A DNA stretch of 64,000 nucleotides from Ditylenchus dipsaci (GCA_004194705.1 SADC01001334.1:62001-126000), one strand, 5' to 3'. Shown: positions 40,301 to 51,312, numbered from the stretch's first letter. Translations and numbers: made by a program. Notes: a model not told the origin generated them from the letters alone.

Positions 40301-43300
40301 GATAATTCAAATTTTTTTGTCTTAACATGTTTTTAACTTTTTCGAGAATAGGTTAAAAAGTTGTGGAGCTTAGATTAAGATACGGAAAGTCAAGAATCTA
40401 CTCAAATGAAAGCTTTTTAAAAAAAAAACAAAATGTTTAGTAAATTTTTTTCGAGCATTTTTCCCAACCACAACCAATTAGGACTAACCAATACTGAGTC
40501 TTCTCTGAGCGTACTGTTCCATCAGTTTATTGGCACTCTCTAGTAGTTGAGCATTCCCAATGGACAATAGTGACCCATTTAGTTGCACCTACAAACCAAT
40601 AATAAAATCACTAATCCAAACTTTGCTAAATAAGAAATCCTTTCATATAAACAATTTTCTGACCTTTGACCGAAACCATTTATTACTTGCGAAAAATAAA
40701 AAAGGCAGCAAAAAGACCAATTGAAACTATCATACAGACCCTGACTTATTGATTGTTCTGGGCAGCTAGTTGGCTAGCACAGACCCTAACAGTGTCCAGA
40801 CTATCATTTTGCAAAAGGAGGAATAAAGAAAGGCCCGCGCAAAAATGCATAGTAGACACCACCCAGCCTCAAACAAACATGTATATATCTATTGTTGTCT
40901 CTTTTTAAAGTGTTCTGAAGTGTCTAATACTACTTAACATTACTTGCAACTGATCTTTACCATTATTAGATGCTAAACACAAACACACGGAGGTAAAAAG
41001 CTGAATGTAAAGTAATAGCAGAAACTTTTAAATAATCGCCCATTCTCCTCTTAAATCGGACATACTTTGATACAAACACACCTTCCACCCTACAGCCCCA
41101 TGGCCCTCAAAAAACATATTTTTATGAGAGTCTAAAACAATTATAGAGTGAAAATTTTGCCAAAACAAGACCCTTTCTAAATTATTAATGGTCCCACAAC
41201 GGTGCGCAGGTTCGATACCACCTGATGGCACACTAGTTATTTTGTCTTTTTGGGGGTAATTGAGGTCGCTGATTACGAATCTGTCCTCAAAAAGTCGCCC
41301 CTATACATTGGGCAACCGTGCCATAATAAATAGCGTCATAGCAGGTGGGATCGAATATGCGCACCATTTCGAGCCATGCAATACAATTTTTAATCTACTG
41401 CTCCACCAAGGCCGAAATTCAAAACGTAAGCAGCTCTGACGAGCCCCCCCCCCCTTTTTAGGCAGAAAAAATAGTTAAGATGATATTTTTGAGTCATTCT
41501 TCGAAAACAGGGAGAGGGGGGGGGGTGGCAAAACTAGTACATATTTAAAAAAAGTTCGAGAAAAAATAGCAATCCCAAAAATTTGTTAAAAACCTTCGGG
41601 CAACAATATATTAAGGCAGAATTGCTAAGCGCGAGACTGTATTTCTTCTGATCACTACGTAAGCCTGACTGCATACGAGAATTATTTGCAGTATGGAGCT
41701 GTATAATAAGAAAACTATGATCAGCTGATGGTGCTTTAACCCTAGTGTGTCCCTTTAAGCGGATTAGCAATATCAGCAACAGGAGAAGCAGCTCTAAGCA
41801 TGTAAATAACACCCATAATCACAAGAAAACTAAACACTGCTGACATTGCAACAAATTTGTTCATTTGGTTATAAAAGTATTAACGCTACTAGGTAATACC
41901 ACATCAGACACCACCCCCCCCCCCCCCCCCGAAAAATCAAGATTTTGGGAGTGATCAAAACTCATTTTTAAGTAATAATTTCGCCATAAAAGATAACTGA
42001 GTAGCTCCTAGGATTAGGTGGGGGGTGGTGGAATATTCTTGAGGAGCACTTTTGGGGGGTGGGGGGTGGTATAACCAAGTAGCGCCAAAGTATTCTAAGA
42101 GTAAAAGTTTCGCGCTACTAGATTGTTACATTTTAGCCCTAATGTTCTCACAACATTTTTTGTGCTCAATTTCTAGTTTGTAGTTGAAATTGTAGTACTA
42201 GATGCTTGTAATAAAACAACAAAAAAAACAAACTGTCTGAAAAAAATACTAGGTTGTCGGAAGAGTTAGGGTCTAACTCAGGCATCTGTACGGTCCTTAC
42301 GTTTAGCAGCTTAGCCCGGATAAAAATTTCTTCGGCCTGGGCCGACTTGTCTTCTATATAGTCGAACCTTGATAAGCCGACACCCAAGGGACCAAACTCA
42401 GGGTGTCGGCTTATCGAGGTGTCGTTTTCTTTAATGAGTCGACCACCTGGCCAAATCAAGTGTCGACAGGGTGTCATCTCATCAAGGATGTCGGCTTATC
42501 GAGGTTCGACTGTATAGTCAACAAGTTTTACATAGTCAACCGATTTCACATAGTCAACAAATCTTATACAGTTAACGAAATTTTTATAGTCAACTAGTTT
42601 TATATAATTAACATATATTATATAGTCAGCAATAGTCGAACATTCAACCTTGAGCTTTTTGCAAATCATTAATTAGGCGCTGTATGATTTCTTTTGATAA
42701 GTTTTTCAAACGGTTTATCTTGCCGGCCCCCTGGAGTGTCGGGTTGAAGAGGTTCGACTGTAAGTGCATTTTTATTCATCTATATGGTTTTTTTCTATTT
42801 TTTACTTTTCACGGAGGAGTTTAAGTAAACGCTTGGGGTTAAAAATGCTGATTCTTGCATTTTCAAAAAAACGAGGTTGTAAAATATATAAGCAACCCAT
42901 ATTTGGCAAAGCCAAATATGCTTATATTATACACCCTCTAATCAATATAAAATAATTTAAATTAAATTATTTTGTTCTAATTGGTTTAGTTCCTTTGGTC
43001 CCTCAGCTTAATTCGTACAGAATTTAGCTTTCAATTTGGTCCAGGCACAGCTCTATTGCGAAATTGGAGCAAGGTCAGACAGTCGGCGAGAGACTGTATA
43101 TCAAGGCTTGGGCAGTCTCAACTGTGGCAAGCAGGACCTGATGGTACGGATGAACGCGGCTATGTGAGTACGACCAGAGGGGGTATATAAGCCGATTCTC
43201 CGCCCAGAAGTTCATTCTTGGATGTTGGCTGGTGGCAGCTCCTAGGAGGCTCTCCAGATTCTATTGCCCTGATTTTATTTTTGTTGCCTTGAATTTTCTA

Positions 43301-44662
43301 AGTCCAAACCCCAGGACTTAGAATTATTTTTGTTGTATTGCTCCCCGTAGATCCTATGTACTTGTGTATTTCGCGCGTGTATTCTCCGGACTTAGTATAT
43401 TTAGCCCCAAAATCTAGAACTTGTGATTTTCTCTGTAAAAATCTATTACTTAGAATAATATGCTCAAAAATCTATTACTTAGAATATTTTTGCTTAGGTC
43501 TCTCTAGATTTTAATATTTATTTTGTTGAATTATTCTAAGTCCGAGCCGGACTTAGAATATTTGAGGTCTCCCATATATTTTGATTACTGTGCTTGTGTT
43601 TTTCTAAGGTTCCTTCTATTTCTCTCGGCATAAGTATTTTTGGACTTTGTTTTCTTGTGCTTTGTTTTCCACCAGTTCCTTGCCGCATATATTTGTTTAG
43701 CATATATCTTAGTAACTCCAGTAACCCCCAGTATGTCCCACAGATTTATTTTTGATTGTAGTCGGTTTAATTACCCAAGTTTGAGGTTGTCCAATAAAGT
43801 TTGTGGTGTTACTCCTACTCGTTCTCCTCAGTATTCCGATATTTCTCCGGAGGCCCGTGTTTCTCCGCGGCCTAGCAACCTAATTGCAAGGCGAGTAATA
43901 CGACTCAGTTGATTAAGCCTGGGCGTAACGGGTCATTGGAAATCAAGGCCACGACCTGTGAGTTTGCGGCTCCTCTCCCGCCTCTCGTACTAGCCCCTCA
44001 GAAAGTATTGCTAGCTAAGTATTGAGGATCTGTTCCTCCTAAGTATTGAAAGGTCACCAAAAGGGTGGTCCTGTGTATTATCTCCGCTTCCCCACTGCGC
44101 ACGCTGATCGGCAATTGGAAGGTCCAAAAGAAGGACCCAATCCTATTGTTTACTAATAGTGCTTTAATGCCGGAGCCATTAAACAAGCGCTATACGCCAA
44201 ACAAGCGTCAATGTAACTCATATTACTCTTTTTGAATAAATGTTAAATAATCTCCAACCTGCGGTTTTTCCAATCGTGACTTCTGCGATTTTCCATTCCT
44301 AACACTTGCACTGGTAGCATTGCCGAAAGAAGAAGATGCTAGACTTTCCATTGAAGAAATAAGCAATTTTTCTTAGATTTGCTAGCAGGAGACACTAGCA
44401 AAGTTAAATCTCCGTTAGGCATGGGTGAGGGTGTTGAAGAGGAGGAGGTGTAGTAGTTGAGCAAGCCAATGGGCACATTTAAGTTCAGAAGCACATCTGG
44501 ACTGGATAGGCTCCTATTCAAGGTGTTCTGAGAAGCTGATAAGTCTGACACTTTTGGAGGATAGATGGTATCGAGCAGTAGATTAGACGGATCTTCAAAT
44601 GGTTCTGGACTAGGGTTGCAAGTTAGCAATTCTTCTGTTTCTAATTCTGAAAATTTCGGCAT
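34343..44662 (-). CDS. Two-pore-domain potassium channel (K2P)
   Basis: Background K+ channel subunit with four TM segments and two pore loops. Exons: 44662-44259, 40588-40489, 40248-40225, 40177-40041 (TM1, FYLLALPFYTIFGAFIFQ), 38538-38489, 38433-38311 (cap, with NST sequon), 38257-38186, 36852-36810 (pore 1, TTIGYG), 36760-36604 (TM2, IATVIYGTFGIPL), 36548-36369, 35179-35053 (TM3), 34994-34945 and 34889-34747 (pore 2 and TM4), 34680-34664, 34602-34476 and 34423-34343 (TAG). About 611 residues, with a long Ser-rich N-terminus and a TM2-TM3 loop larger than usual. Pore 2 reads VALIGFGD, not TTIGFGD. Exon 1 needs one extra base in a T5 run (44367-44371). The start at 44662 sits 3 bases after a splice acceptor, so 5' UTR exons lie upstream. 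Confidence 0.92.
35194..35443. mobile_element. Family A MITE next to a K2P splice acceptor
   Basis: TA-CCGTATTTCCTCTAATAACT to ATTAGAGGAAATACGG-TA, 250 bp. The private word ACTCACCC/GGGTGAGT forms a palindrome on the left and recurs twice on the right (GGGTGAGTTATTAGAG). The interior is shared with 26493 and 56353. It ends 12 bp from the AG of the TM3 exon (35179). Confidence 0.9.
35646..35775. mobile_element. Pogo-like relic (family B)
   Basis: CAGTCAGACCATGGTTTTCTC, then CCTCGGTTATGCGGCACCTT. Same word (TTATGCGGCACC) and interior (TTTGG..TATTAG) as the element at 5147-6057. The right end is not clear. Confidence 0.5.
35850..36275. mobile_element. Family E element in a K2P intron
   Basis: CGGCCCTATACGACAATAGG, then CCTTGGTCCCCCTGTTGATT on the left; AATCAACAGGGGGGACCAAGG, then CCTACTGTCGTATGGGGCCG on the right. 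Shares CCTTGGTC/GACCAAGG and the GGCCCTA ends with 36929-37934, but the word after GGCCCTAT differs. No exact target duplication was seen. Confidence 0.7.
37013..37150. repeat. (TGTAAG/TGTAAA)n array, left
   Basis: Hexamers GTGTAAATGTAAGTGTAAG, then the opposite orientation after CACAATACCAAAAAC. Pairs with the array at 37593-37740 in the opposite arm of the family E element. Confidence 0.75.
37232..37474 (+). CDS. Unidentified ORF inside the family E element
   Basis: 80 codons. After an AT-rich, less convincing start, the last about 55 residues look protein-like: FNKLLAVDEITVDEIYKRIQ, then TLLEFKKDINKICSEYEEWL. They are rich in Lys and Glu, with amphipathic helical spacing and no low-complexity codons. 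I do not recognise a family. Its position between the two inner arms suggests it belongs to the element or was captured by it; it could also be a fragment of a longer protein whose 5' part is lost. Confidence 0.35.
   Translation: MESFQLMIFLIKLQSNHIFLEIHTTGTIKKFNKLLAVDEITVDEIYKRIQNAEQPKTLLEFKKDINKICSEYEEWLVNRE
37593..37740. repeat. (TGTAAG/TGTAAA)n array, right
   Basis: The same hexamers around a TTTTTGGTATTGTGAAG centre, ending AATTGTGATAGAGCCA. The copy at 2584-2725 has the same centre and end. Confidence 0.75.
38935..39362. repeat. Inverted-repeat element built of CGCCGTCGACGTTTTT units
   Basis: Ends CCTAGAGGGAGAAAACTGTTT and GAAACAGCCCTCTTCC. The left arm has about seven CGCCGTCGACGTTTTT-type units; the right arm has the complement. 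The centre has TTTTTGCCGTAAAAATACTT words. It lies in a K2P intron. Confidence 0.8.
39390..39955. repeat. Three tandem copies of a unit of about 190 bp in a K2P intron
   Basis: Each unit has AATCCAxGCTAAAATCCxCCA, TTTGGAGGGA, TTTTTTTGGAGCC, AGATAGCTAA and GATATCCGGGATA. They are about 80-90% alike by eye and lie just upstream (genomic left) of the TM1 exon. No ORF is conserved through the three. Confidence 0.75.
41884..42086. mobile_element. Family D element in a K2P intron
   Basis: CGCTACTAGGTAATACCAC with a C-run on the left; a G-run with GGTGGTATAACCAAGTAGCGCC on the right. The interior (TTTCGCCATAAAAGATAACT) matches the 24185 copy. The private word is TACTxGGTxATACCAC. Confidence 0.7.
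42359..42512. mobile_element. Pogo-like MITE (family B, word TAAGCCGACACC)
   Basis: TA-TAGTCGAACCTTGATAAGCC to GGCTTATCGAGGTTCGACTG-TA. The word GTCGGCTTATCGAGG or its complement occurs three times. A partial right end (GAAGAGGTTCGACTG-TA) recurs at 42748-42762. Confidence 0.8.
42513..42640. repeat. Tandem repeat of about 22 bp, TATAGTCAACAAATTTTACA
   Basis: Five to six imperfect units of TATAGTCAACxxxTTTxxACA start exactly at the right end of the adjacent pogo-like MITE. They could have arisen from its terminal CAGTCAAC words. Confidence 0.65.
43010..44250. mobile_element. Possible solo LTR or LTR-like insert
   Basis: A 1.2 kb block of different composition: GC-richer, no inverted ends. 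It has a TATA box (GGGTATATAAGCC, 43182-43194) after a CCAGAGGG stretch, a downstream initiator-like region, repeated GGACTTAGAAT(A/T) words at 43300-43560, and AATAAA (44235) at its end. This layout fits a retroviral-type LTR, but the boundaries and a target duplication were not found and no internal gag/pol is present. It lies in the K2P intron and abuts exon 1 at 44259. Confidence 0.4.
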
Positions 44663-44721
44663 TACCTGAAAGCAAAAGAGTATTTCAAAGATTTTGAAAA
44701 ACGACAGACAATAGGGGGCAG

Positions 44722-44958
44722 TATATTGACGCGAAATGGGTTTTTTATATAAAACGCCTGAATTTAAACTTTTTTTCCGACTTAGAATAAAAACCCACTC
44801 ATCCTGAGTCAGATTTTTGCCCCATCGTTAACTGTAGGATTTCTCGTATAATATACGAGAAATCCTACAGTTAACGATGGGGCAAATTTCTGACTCAGGA
44901 TGAACACCCAATTATTCTGAGTCAGGAAAAAAACCATGGGAAATTATATTGACGCGAT
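44722..44958. mobile_element. Family F palindrome flanked by direct repeats
   Basis: A near-perfect palindrome at 44801-44901 (CATCGTTAACTGTAGGATTT against its complement, centre near 44850). TATATTGACGCGA occurs on both sides (44722-44735 and 44945-44958) and may be a long target duplication. It lies 60 bp upstream of the K2P start codon exon. Confidence 0.6.
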
Positions 44959-45844
44959 CTCAAAATTTAAGTCTTAAATCAGAGCAGCAAACTTTTCTCA
45001 TTTGTCTCTAACTACTTTTGACTGCAGTTCTTCTTTTTATGCTACTAATTTGTAGCTCTTGTTTTTCTGCTTCAAATAAGTGGTAACTAAGTTTTAGCTA
45101 TCTTATTAATAAGCGGGAAAAGATACGTCAGAAAAAAGAAAATAAATATATGCTCTAAGCACTAAAATAGGCCTTGGTAGTTTACTCATGGGTTATTTTT
45201 AATCATTGGTTTACCTATTTAAACTTCTTTGTTTATTGTTATTTTGCATGCTGTTCATAAAATCTCACACAAACACTAGTAAATGATGCAGTAAGATGAC
45301 AATTTTTTTTAGGTTCGGGACCTATTTTACCTTAAACCTCCAAGAGGGCAACAACATCCAGATTTTTTACGAATAAAACCATGTTATTTGCTGTCCAGTC
45401 AAATTTGGTTTTAACGTCAGCCCTATCGATCGCCTGTGGGATGATGTTATGAAGGATTGACATTACATCGAGGATTCAGCTTGAATAAATTAAAGTCAAA
45501 GCCAACCGAACTGGTCTATTTTTGGCTGACCTTGTGAAGAAGTGAAGGAGCGATGAGCGCCAGTTTTTGCCAGACTTTTAAATTTATGTGAAAAATTGAA
45601 AATTTTGGGAGTCCTACACGGCTAGAGAAAAAAGAGGTACACGAAATAGTATGATAGTGCTATAAAAATTTCAATGCTGCGGTCAGTTTTCCCATACTCT
45701 TAGGCCGAAAAAAAACAAAATGCCAGAGGAAAATGACAAAATAGTTAATGCAAAGCTTAAGTTAAAAGCAAAAAAGTGAAAAAATTCTTTGCGAAAAAAT
45801 TGGGTGGTATCAGGTAAAATAGACCTAGATTTTTCCATATTTTA

Positions 45845-46054
45845 CTAAAACCTACTTTTGGAAATAGCCACTCCATTAAGCCGTCGATAAGGATAGTGTA
45901 GTGGTGGCCCACATTCACCTTGGGACAATTGCTTCTGAGCCACCCGACAAGGACTGCGTAGAATACTGGTCTGGCTAGTTTGACTGATCCCTCCAGACGG
46001 GATTGCAGATAGCAAATAGGGAGGGGGTGAAGTACAGCAATTGGGGGCTGACAT
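45845..46054 (-). CDS. Possible upstream K2P exon or unidentified ORF
   Basis: Opens at ATG 46054 (MSAPNCCTSPPPYLLSAIPS) just after an acceptor-like CTATTTTAG (46085) and stays open for about 70 codons with Ser/Pro/Gln-rich, unbiased usage, unlike nearby AT-rich frames. It resembles the Ser-rich K2P N-terminus in style. A GTAGGT donor at its end gives phase 1, which does not fit the 44662 exon. It may be an alternative N-terminal exon, part of the 5' UTR, or chance. Confidence 0.3.
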   Translation of the reverse strand: MSAPNCCTSPPPYLLSAIPSGGISQTSQTSILRSPCRVAQKQLSQGECGPPLHYPYRRLNGVAISKSRF

Positions 46055-47183
46055 AGTCACATGGGGATGTGATCAATACAACTACCTAAAATAGAGGTAA
46101 GGCATGAAAATAAGCTATTTATGGCTGAAACAAGGAACACGCAAGCAATAAAAAAGTATTGATTGAAAAGGTAATTTTGAATGAGGGGAACTGATGGTTT
46201 TGGCCAACAGACATTTTTTGTTTTTTTGAGCAGAGGTTCAAGTAAAGTCTAGCCAAAATCGGCAATAGGTCAGTAGCAGTCAACTTTTATGTCTGAGTGT
46301 GAAAAGCGTCTAATTTTGCCATGCTATTGCTAAAAAAATCTTTTTTCCTTTTTCGCAAAAGTTTTTTAAAACTGTTTATTTACACTTTTAAATAATTTTC
46401 ATAAAAATTTTATAAAAATACCTTGGTCTCCAAGCTGAATTGACTGCTAGGGCAAGGTATAATTGAGTGCATATAAGGGTATCGTATGCTCCAAAGATGC
46501 TGTAGGAATCTATTACAGTTAAAAAATACTTTATCGTCAGATGTTATCAGGTATCGCTGTTGCAAACAAATCTTATATTAAATTACTGCAGGAAAACCTA
46601 AGAACGACTCGTTTGTTATTATAAGAAAAAGAGAGGAAAAACAAGTATTGAAGATGTTTACACGTTGGAAATTGAGTGTAACATACACCTAGGCCAGGGT
46701 TTAAAAACAAGTAATTGGTAAGTGTGTGTTTTTTCTAAGTAAATCACACGAAATAATTTTTGAAAAAATTTCAAGTTACAAAAACGCAAGAATTTTCACG
46801 GAACAAGTTTTAAAATAAATAACACAAAAATTTCAATGGGAACACGGTTCAAAGCTAAATTTTTGAAAGCCGTTACCTTTTTTATCCATAAATTTTTCTC
46901 TTTTATTGAATGACTTTGCAGTTATTATGTTCGTGTAGCTAAGTGACAGGGCTACAAAATGATAATTGACAAATAAGACACTTTTTTAAACACGTGTCAA
47001 GTGGTGTGTTGCTTCAATTGTAAGTCTGCCTATATTTTTTGTTTTTAATTTAGTTCTGTTTGAGATACGTTTAAATTCGCACCTCTAAAAAATCTTATAT
47101 CTTGCAGTTTAAAAAAATCCAATGAAACAAAAATCCGATGAAAGCATGAATTCAAAAATTTCGTATCCCATATTTTACCAATA

Positions 47184-47308
47184 CTGTGTAACCACGATTT
47201 AACGAACCTCCTTGGGACTCACAAATATGAGGGTATTAGTTAATTATATTTTAAGATCTCAAGCCGAATATAGTTTAGAGAGGGTGCCGTTAAATCCAGG
47301 ATTGACTG
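47184..47308. mobile_element. Pogo-like MITE relic (family B)
   Basis: CTGTGTAACCACGATTTAACG to GTTAAATCCAGGATTGACTG-TA. The word TTTAACG/GTTAAA puts it with the 20 kb subfamily. Confidence 0.65.
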
Positions 47309-47411
47309 TAGCACAATCACAAAATTACACCAACTACGAAATTGTCTAAAGAAGTGAGAAAGTTGTTACCATTTTCAAGTGAGAGGGTATAAAAAGAAAG
47401 GACGATACGTA

Positions 47412-47830
47412 AAAATGCCACGTTCTTGAGAAAAAGTGCCACGTTTTTGTAAAAAAGTGCCACGTTTTGGAGAAAAAGTGCCACGTTTTTGTGAAAAAGT
47501 GCCACGTTTTGGAGAAAAAGTGCCACGTTTTGGAGAAAAAGTGCCACGTTTTTGTGAAAATCTGCCACGTTTTCTGACAATAAGGTTTCTTAGACAAATC
47601 AATGATTTACACCTGAAATTTTGAAGATTACCATTAGCTTGCTATTGATATGTCCTTGGAAACAAAACGACCAATAAAATCAGGCATATCTTGCAAAACT
47701 AGGCAAATTAAAAAAAACGTGGCACTTTTTTCACTAAAACTAGGCACTTTTTCGCCTTCTTGACTAGAATCGAAAAAACGTGGCACTTTTTCACAAAAAC
47801 GTGGCACTTTTTCTCCAGAACGTGGCATAT
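47412..47830. repeat. Inverted-repeat element of 21-bp TGCCACGTTTTGGAGAAAAAG units
   Basis: Eight units in one orientation (47413-47575), a spacer of about 130 bp, then about five in the other (47715-47828). Units alternate TTTTGGAGAAAAAG and TTTTTGTGAAAAAG. Reading frames through it are repeat artefacts. Confidence 0.85.
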
Positions 47831-48639
47831 TTCCGTTTTATCCAAAAGAAAACGGAAATCGGAAAATAGTGAAAATAGTACAATCAGATTCCGAAAACAC
47901 ACTAAATGTATTTTCTGCAAAACCACAAAGAATTCAAAAATATTTAGAAGGAGAGCAAAGAAGCGGGAGTTTTTATTACTACTGCCCTATTAGCAGGCAC
48001 AAAAAAAAGCGTGCTGCAGAGCTAGCAGCACCAATCTAATCATAAATCTCTTCAGCTATTGCATAACTGCCGGACAGCCAGCTAGCTGAACAAGGTCTCT
48101 CTGATCGGCGCTAGCCAGAGAACAAGAAGCCATTTATTAGTGTTATTCCTCTGGCTCTATACTCCCTGCAATTAGACAGCTATTCGTTGGCAAGAATCAA
48201 AATAGAAAAAATATAGTAGTATTTACCACCTTCACTTCACAAGATATAGTTTGTACAAATCATTTAAGCTTGAGGCAAGTTTATTTTCAGGCAATTTCGA
48301 AAAAAATAAATAAAAAATGGTTAAGAAACACAAATAAGTCATAAATGGAAGTTTTTCATGTCCTAAAAATGAATGAAGCTAAAACTTTTTGAAAAAGTCG
48401 GTCCCTCTTCAGGACCTATAGCACATTTTAACACCCCGAGGATGGTTAGTGACAAAGATACCGTATTTTCCATAGCAAGTTACCGGAGGAGTTATTGTTA
48501 AACGCTCAAAAAGTCCAAAAGTTTTGAAATATACTTTGAGATTTTCAGGTGCTCAAAAAGGTGTTTTCGAAAATAATAAAAACAGAAATGGTTAAGAAAC
48601 GAACAAGGCCGAAAGTTGGCTATTATTCATAGTTGATTG

Positions 48640-48990
48640 CAGTCAAACATTTTTGATAGTTAATCACAGCTTATTAGTTTTACAGCTGACCATAATTAAC
48701 TGTGAATAACACTTTTGAGTGTAGTCGACATCTTTCATAGTTAATCACAGTCAACTATTTTTCATAGTTAATCACAGTCAACTATTTTTCATAGTTAATC
48801 ACAGTCAACTATTTTTCATAGTTAATCACAGTCAACTATTTTTCATAGTTAATCACAGTCAACTATTTTTCATAGTTAATCACAGTCAACTATTTTTCAT
48901 AATTAATCACAGTCAATTATTTTTCATAATTAATCACAGTCAATTATTTTTCATAGTTAATCACAGCTCATGGTTTTACAGCTGACCATA
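48640..48990. repeat. 27-bp tandem repeat, CATAGTTAATCACAGTCAAC...
   Basis: About nine units, several identical, of CATAGTTAATCACAGTCAAC plus TATTTTT. Diverged relatives occur at 25555-26115 and 55975-56160. A pogo-like MITE follows at 49017. Confidence 0.85.
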
Positions 48991-49016
48991 ATGTTAACTA
49001 CGGAGTTTTTAGACTA

Positions 49017-49202
49017 CAGTCAACTCTTGATACAGTGCACTCTCGATATAGTGTAGATCTCGACATAGTGTACATTTTTTCAACCTCATTTAGTCAGCTC
49101 TAAGCTAAACTGGCTTACAGTGTACCCTCGATATAGTGTAACCCTCGATATAGTGTATATTTTTCCGATTCCCGCGAGCTACACTGTATCGAGAGTGGTC
49201 TG
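49017..49202. mobile_element. Pogo-like MITE (family B, word TATAGTGTA)
   Basis: TA-CAGTCAACTCTTGATACAG to ACACTGTATCGAGAGTGGTCTG-TA. The word CTCGATATAGTGTA occurs four times. Sister of 34022-34190. Confidence 0.8.
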
Positions 49203-50254
49203 TATACATTTTTGATTTTTTGACTATACTACATAATTGATTATTCGAAAATTCTGACCACAATCAGTTATTTTCCATGTTAGTTTGCCTTTAAGTAGGT
49301 GAAAAAGAGGCACCAGAAGCTTTTGTGTGGCAACTACTTAAATTCAGTCCTAGGATACCAAGAAGTACTTTATATATATTTTCGTAGGTAAAATATATTT
49401 TTGTTTTTTTTAATTTTAATTTTTTTGTTTCGAAAATGGCACTTAGCTATAGATAAAATATTTTTTTTCCAGGAAGACTTTTTTGCAGCTGATTTAGTCT
49501 TGCAGCTCATTTTACCACTTTTGTAGTCAAGTTGAGAACGAAAAAGTAGGTAAGGTCTGCTCATTTTTCTCCCCCAAAATAGTCAAAAATTGTAAGATAC
49601 TTTTTTGACCGTACTTTTTACTTAGGTAAATCTTAAAATTGATCCAAGCTGTGGCAGATGCTGTAGAAAGTGAATAAGTATTTGAAGAATAAAGAAGGCA
49701 TGGTTTTGACCACATTTTTGACCACAGTTAATTATTTTTCATGTAAGTTTGCGTGTAAGGAGGTTAATAAAACGTACCCCTTTTCCGAACACAAACTCAT
49801 GTTTTTCACCACAACAGTTTCTTGATAACGTGTAGTCATCTAGCCGGGCTTTAATTATTCAGGGTGTTAAGATATAATTCTGATTTTAGTAAAGGTTTCT
49901 GAAAAATAAAGATAACTTTGAATAATATTTCAACAATTGAAATAAATTTTAAAATGCTCTGCATAGCTTAAAAAAGCCATGACTATTTATTTTATTTTAT
50001 TTTCAATAAAAGATTCGAAGAATTTATACAAATACAACAAACGTATATAGAAGTATAAAGTTTCATACTTTTAAACTTATAATCCAGAAACAGAAATGTT
50101 TTAAGCTCTTCAAAACCGGCAAGTCTTACCAGTGGAATAATGGATTTGAGTAGTGAAAGTCTAGGTTCATATCCTCTTCCTCTCCATTTTTTATTTCATT
50201 AATAAAATATTTGGTGGTGGCTGGCTCTTAAGAGCAATTCCTTTCCTTTACCCG

Positions 50255-50700
50255 AAGCCTAATGGCCCCATTTTCGGAGGGGTAGCAGTTATGATCTTTG
50301 AATCTAACAATAACGTTTACATACGAATTTTAAAAATTAAAAAAAAAGTATTTTTAATTTGTTGTGTTTTACTGAATTTTTTCAAAAGAATTTTACCGCA
50401 AAAATTTTCACTCTGTAATCCTTTAAATCTAGACCTACACGGGATGCCCAGTTTTTTTTAAATTTAACTGTATGGCCCTATTTTGGGAGGGGCAGCAGTT
50501 ATGATCTTTGAATGGAACAACAATGTTTACATTCGAATTTCAAAAATTAAAAAAACATTTTTAATTTATTGTGTTTTACTTAATTTTGTCAAAAAAATTT
50601 TACCGCAAAAGTTTTAAGTCTTCTCTAAGATGTGAATACAGTTAGATTTTCAAAGCTGGGCATCCCGTGCAGGTCTGGATTTAAAGGATTACAGAGTGAT
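50255..50700. repeat. Direct repeat of about 190 bp plus a short inverted tail
   Basis: TTTTCGGAGGGGTAGCAGTT (50271) recurs as TTTTGGGAGGGGCAGCAGTT (50478), each followed by ATGATCTTTGAAT and AATTTTACCGCAAAA. 50640-50700 then mirrors 50405-50465 (CTCTGTAATCCTTTAAATC against GATTTAAAGGATTACAGAG). Confidence 0.75.
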
Positions 50701-51312
50701 AAGTTAAATGGACTCGAAAACTCGAATGTTTTCGAGTTTCGAGCTCTTTTTTTGGAGTCTAGAGGCCTCGAAAAAAATTTTAGTCGTTTTCTAGTTTCAG
50801 GGCTGTCGAGTCAAATCAGTCGGATTTGGTGCAATCACACCGGTTTAAGCAAATAATTTTATTAAAAAATGAGCAATTTATTTTATGTAAATTTATTTTT
50901 TCTTTTATTCTGATCGGAGAAGAGCCCTAAGGTTTCCAATGATAGAGAGTGCTTATTTATTGAGGTTCGATTGTAATAAACGCCGAAAATTATCGAACGA
51001 GCTTTTTTGGTTCGAAAAGTGATGTAATAGTTTCCATAGTTTCTTTTTGCGTTACAACGCTAAAAGACTTGAAATAATCTGGATGATAATTTAAAGAAAA
51101 TATGTCTTAGAGGACAAGGCAATTTTTTTAGAAATAGCTTTTTGTGGGTGCTATTGACAAAAAAAGTTTAAAAAATATTACTTGCGTCTAAAAATTTTTC
51201 GAACAACCCAATGTTTTTGTGTGGTAAATTTTTCTCGTAGCAAAATACTTTTTGTGCGTTAATTATTCAAATTGTACTTAGATAAAACGTAAGAAAGAAT
51301 ATTAAAAATAAA

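Noticed and set aside
41175..41245. Possible tRNA gene on the plus strand
   Set aside because: A good T-arm-like word but no convincing acceptor pair, D-arm or anticodon stem upstream.
43640..43912. 90-aa plus-strand ORF
   Set aside because: Lies in the LTR-like block; no domain and no splice context.
47317..47993. Long reading frames in five frames with repeats such as KVPRFxEK and TWHFFxK
   Set aside because: Translation of a 21-bp tandem repeat, whose length is a multiple of three and so keeps several frames open.
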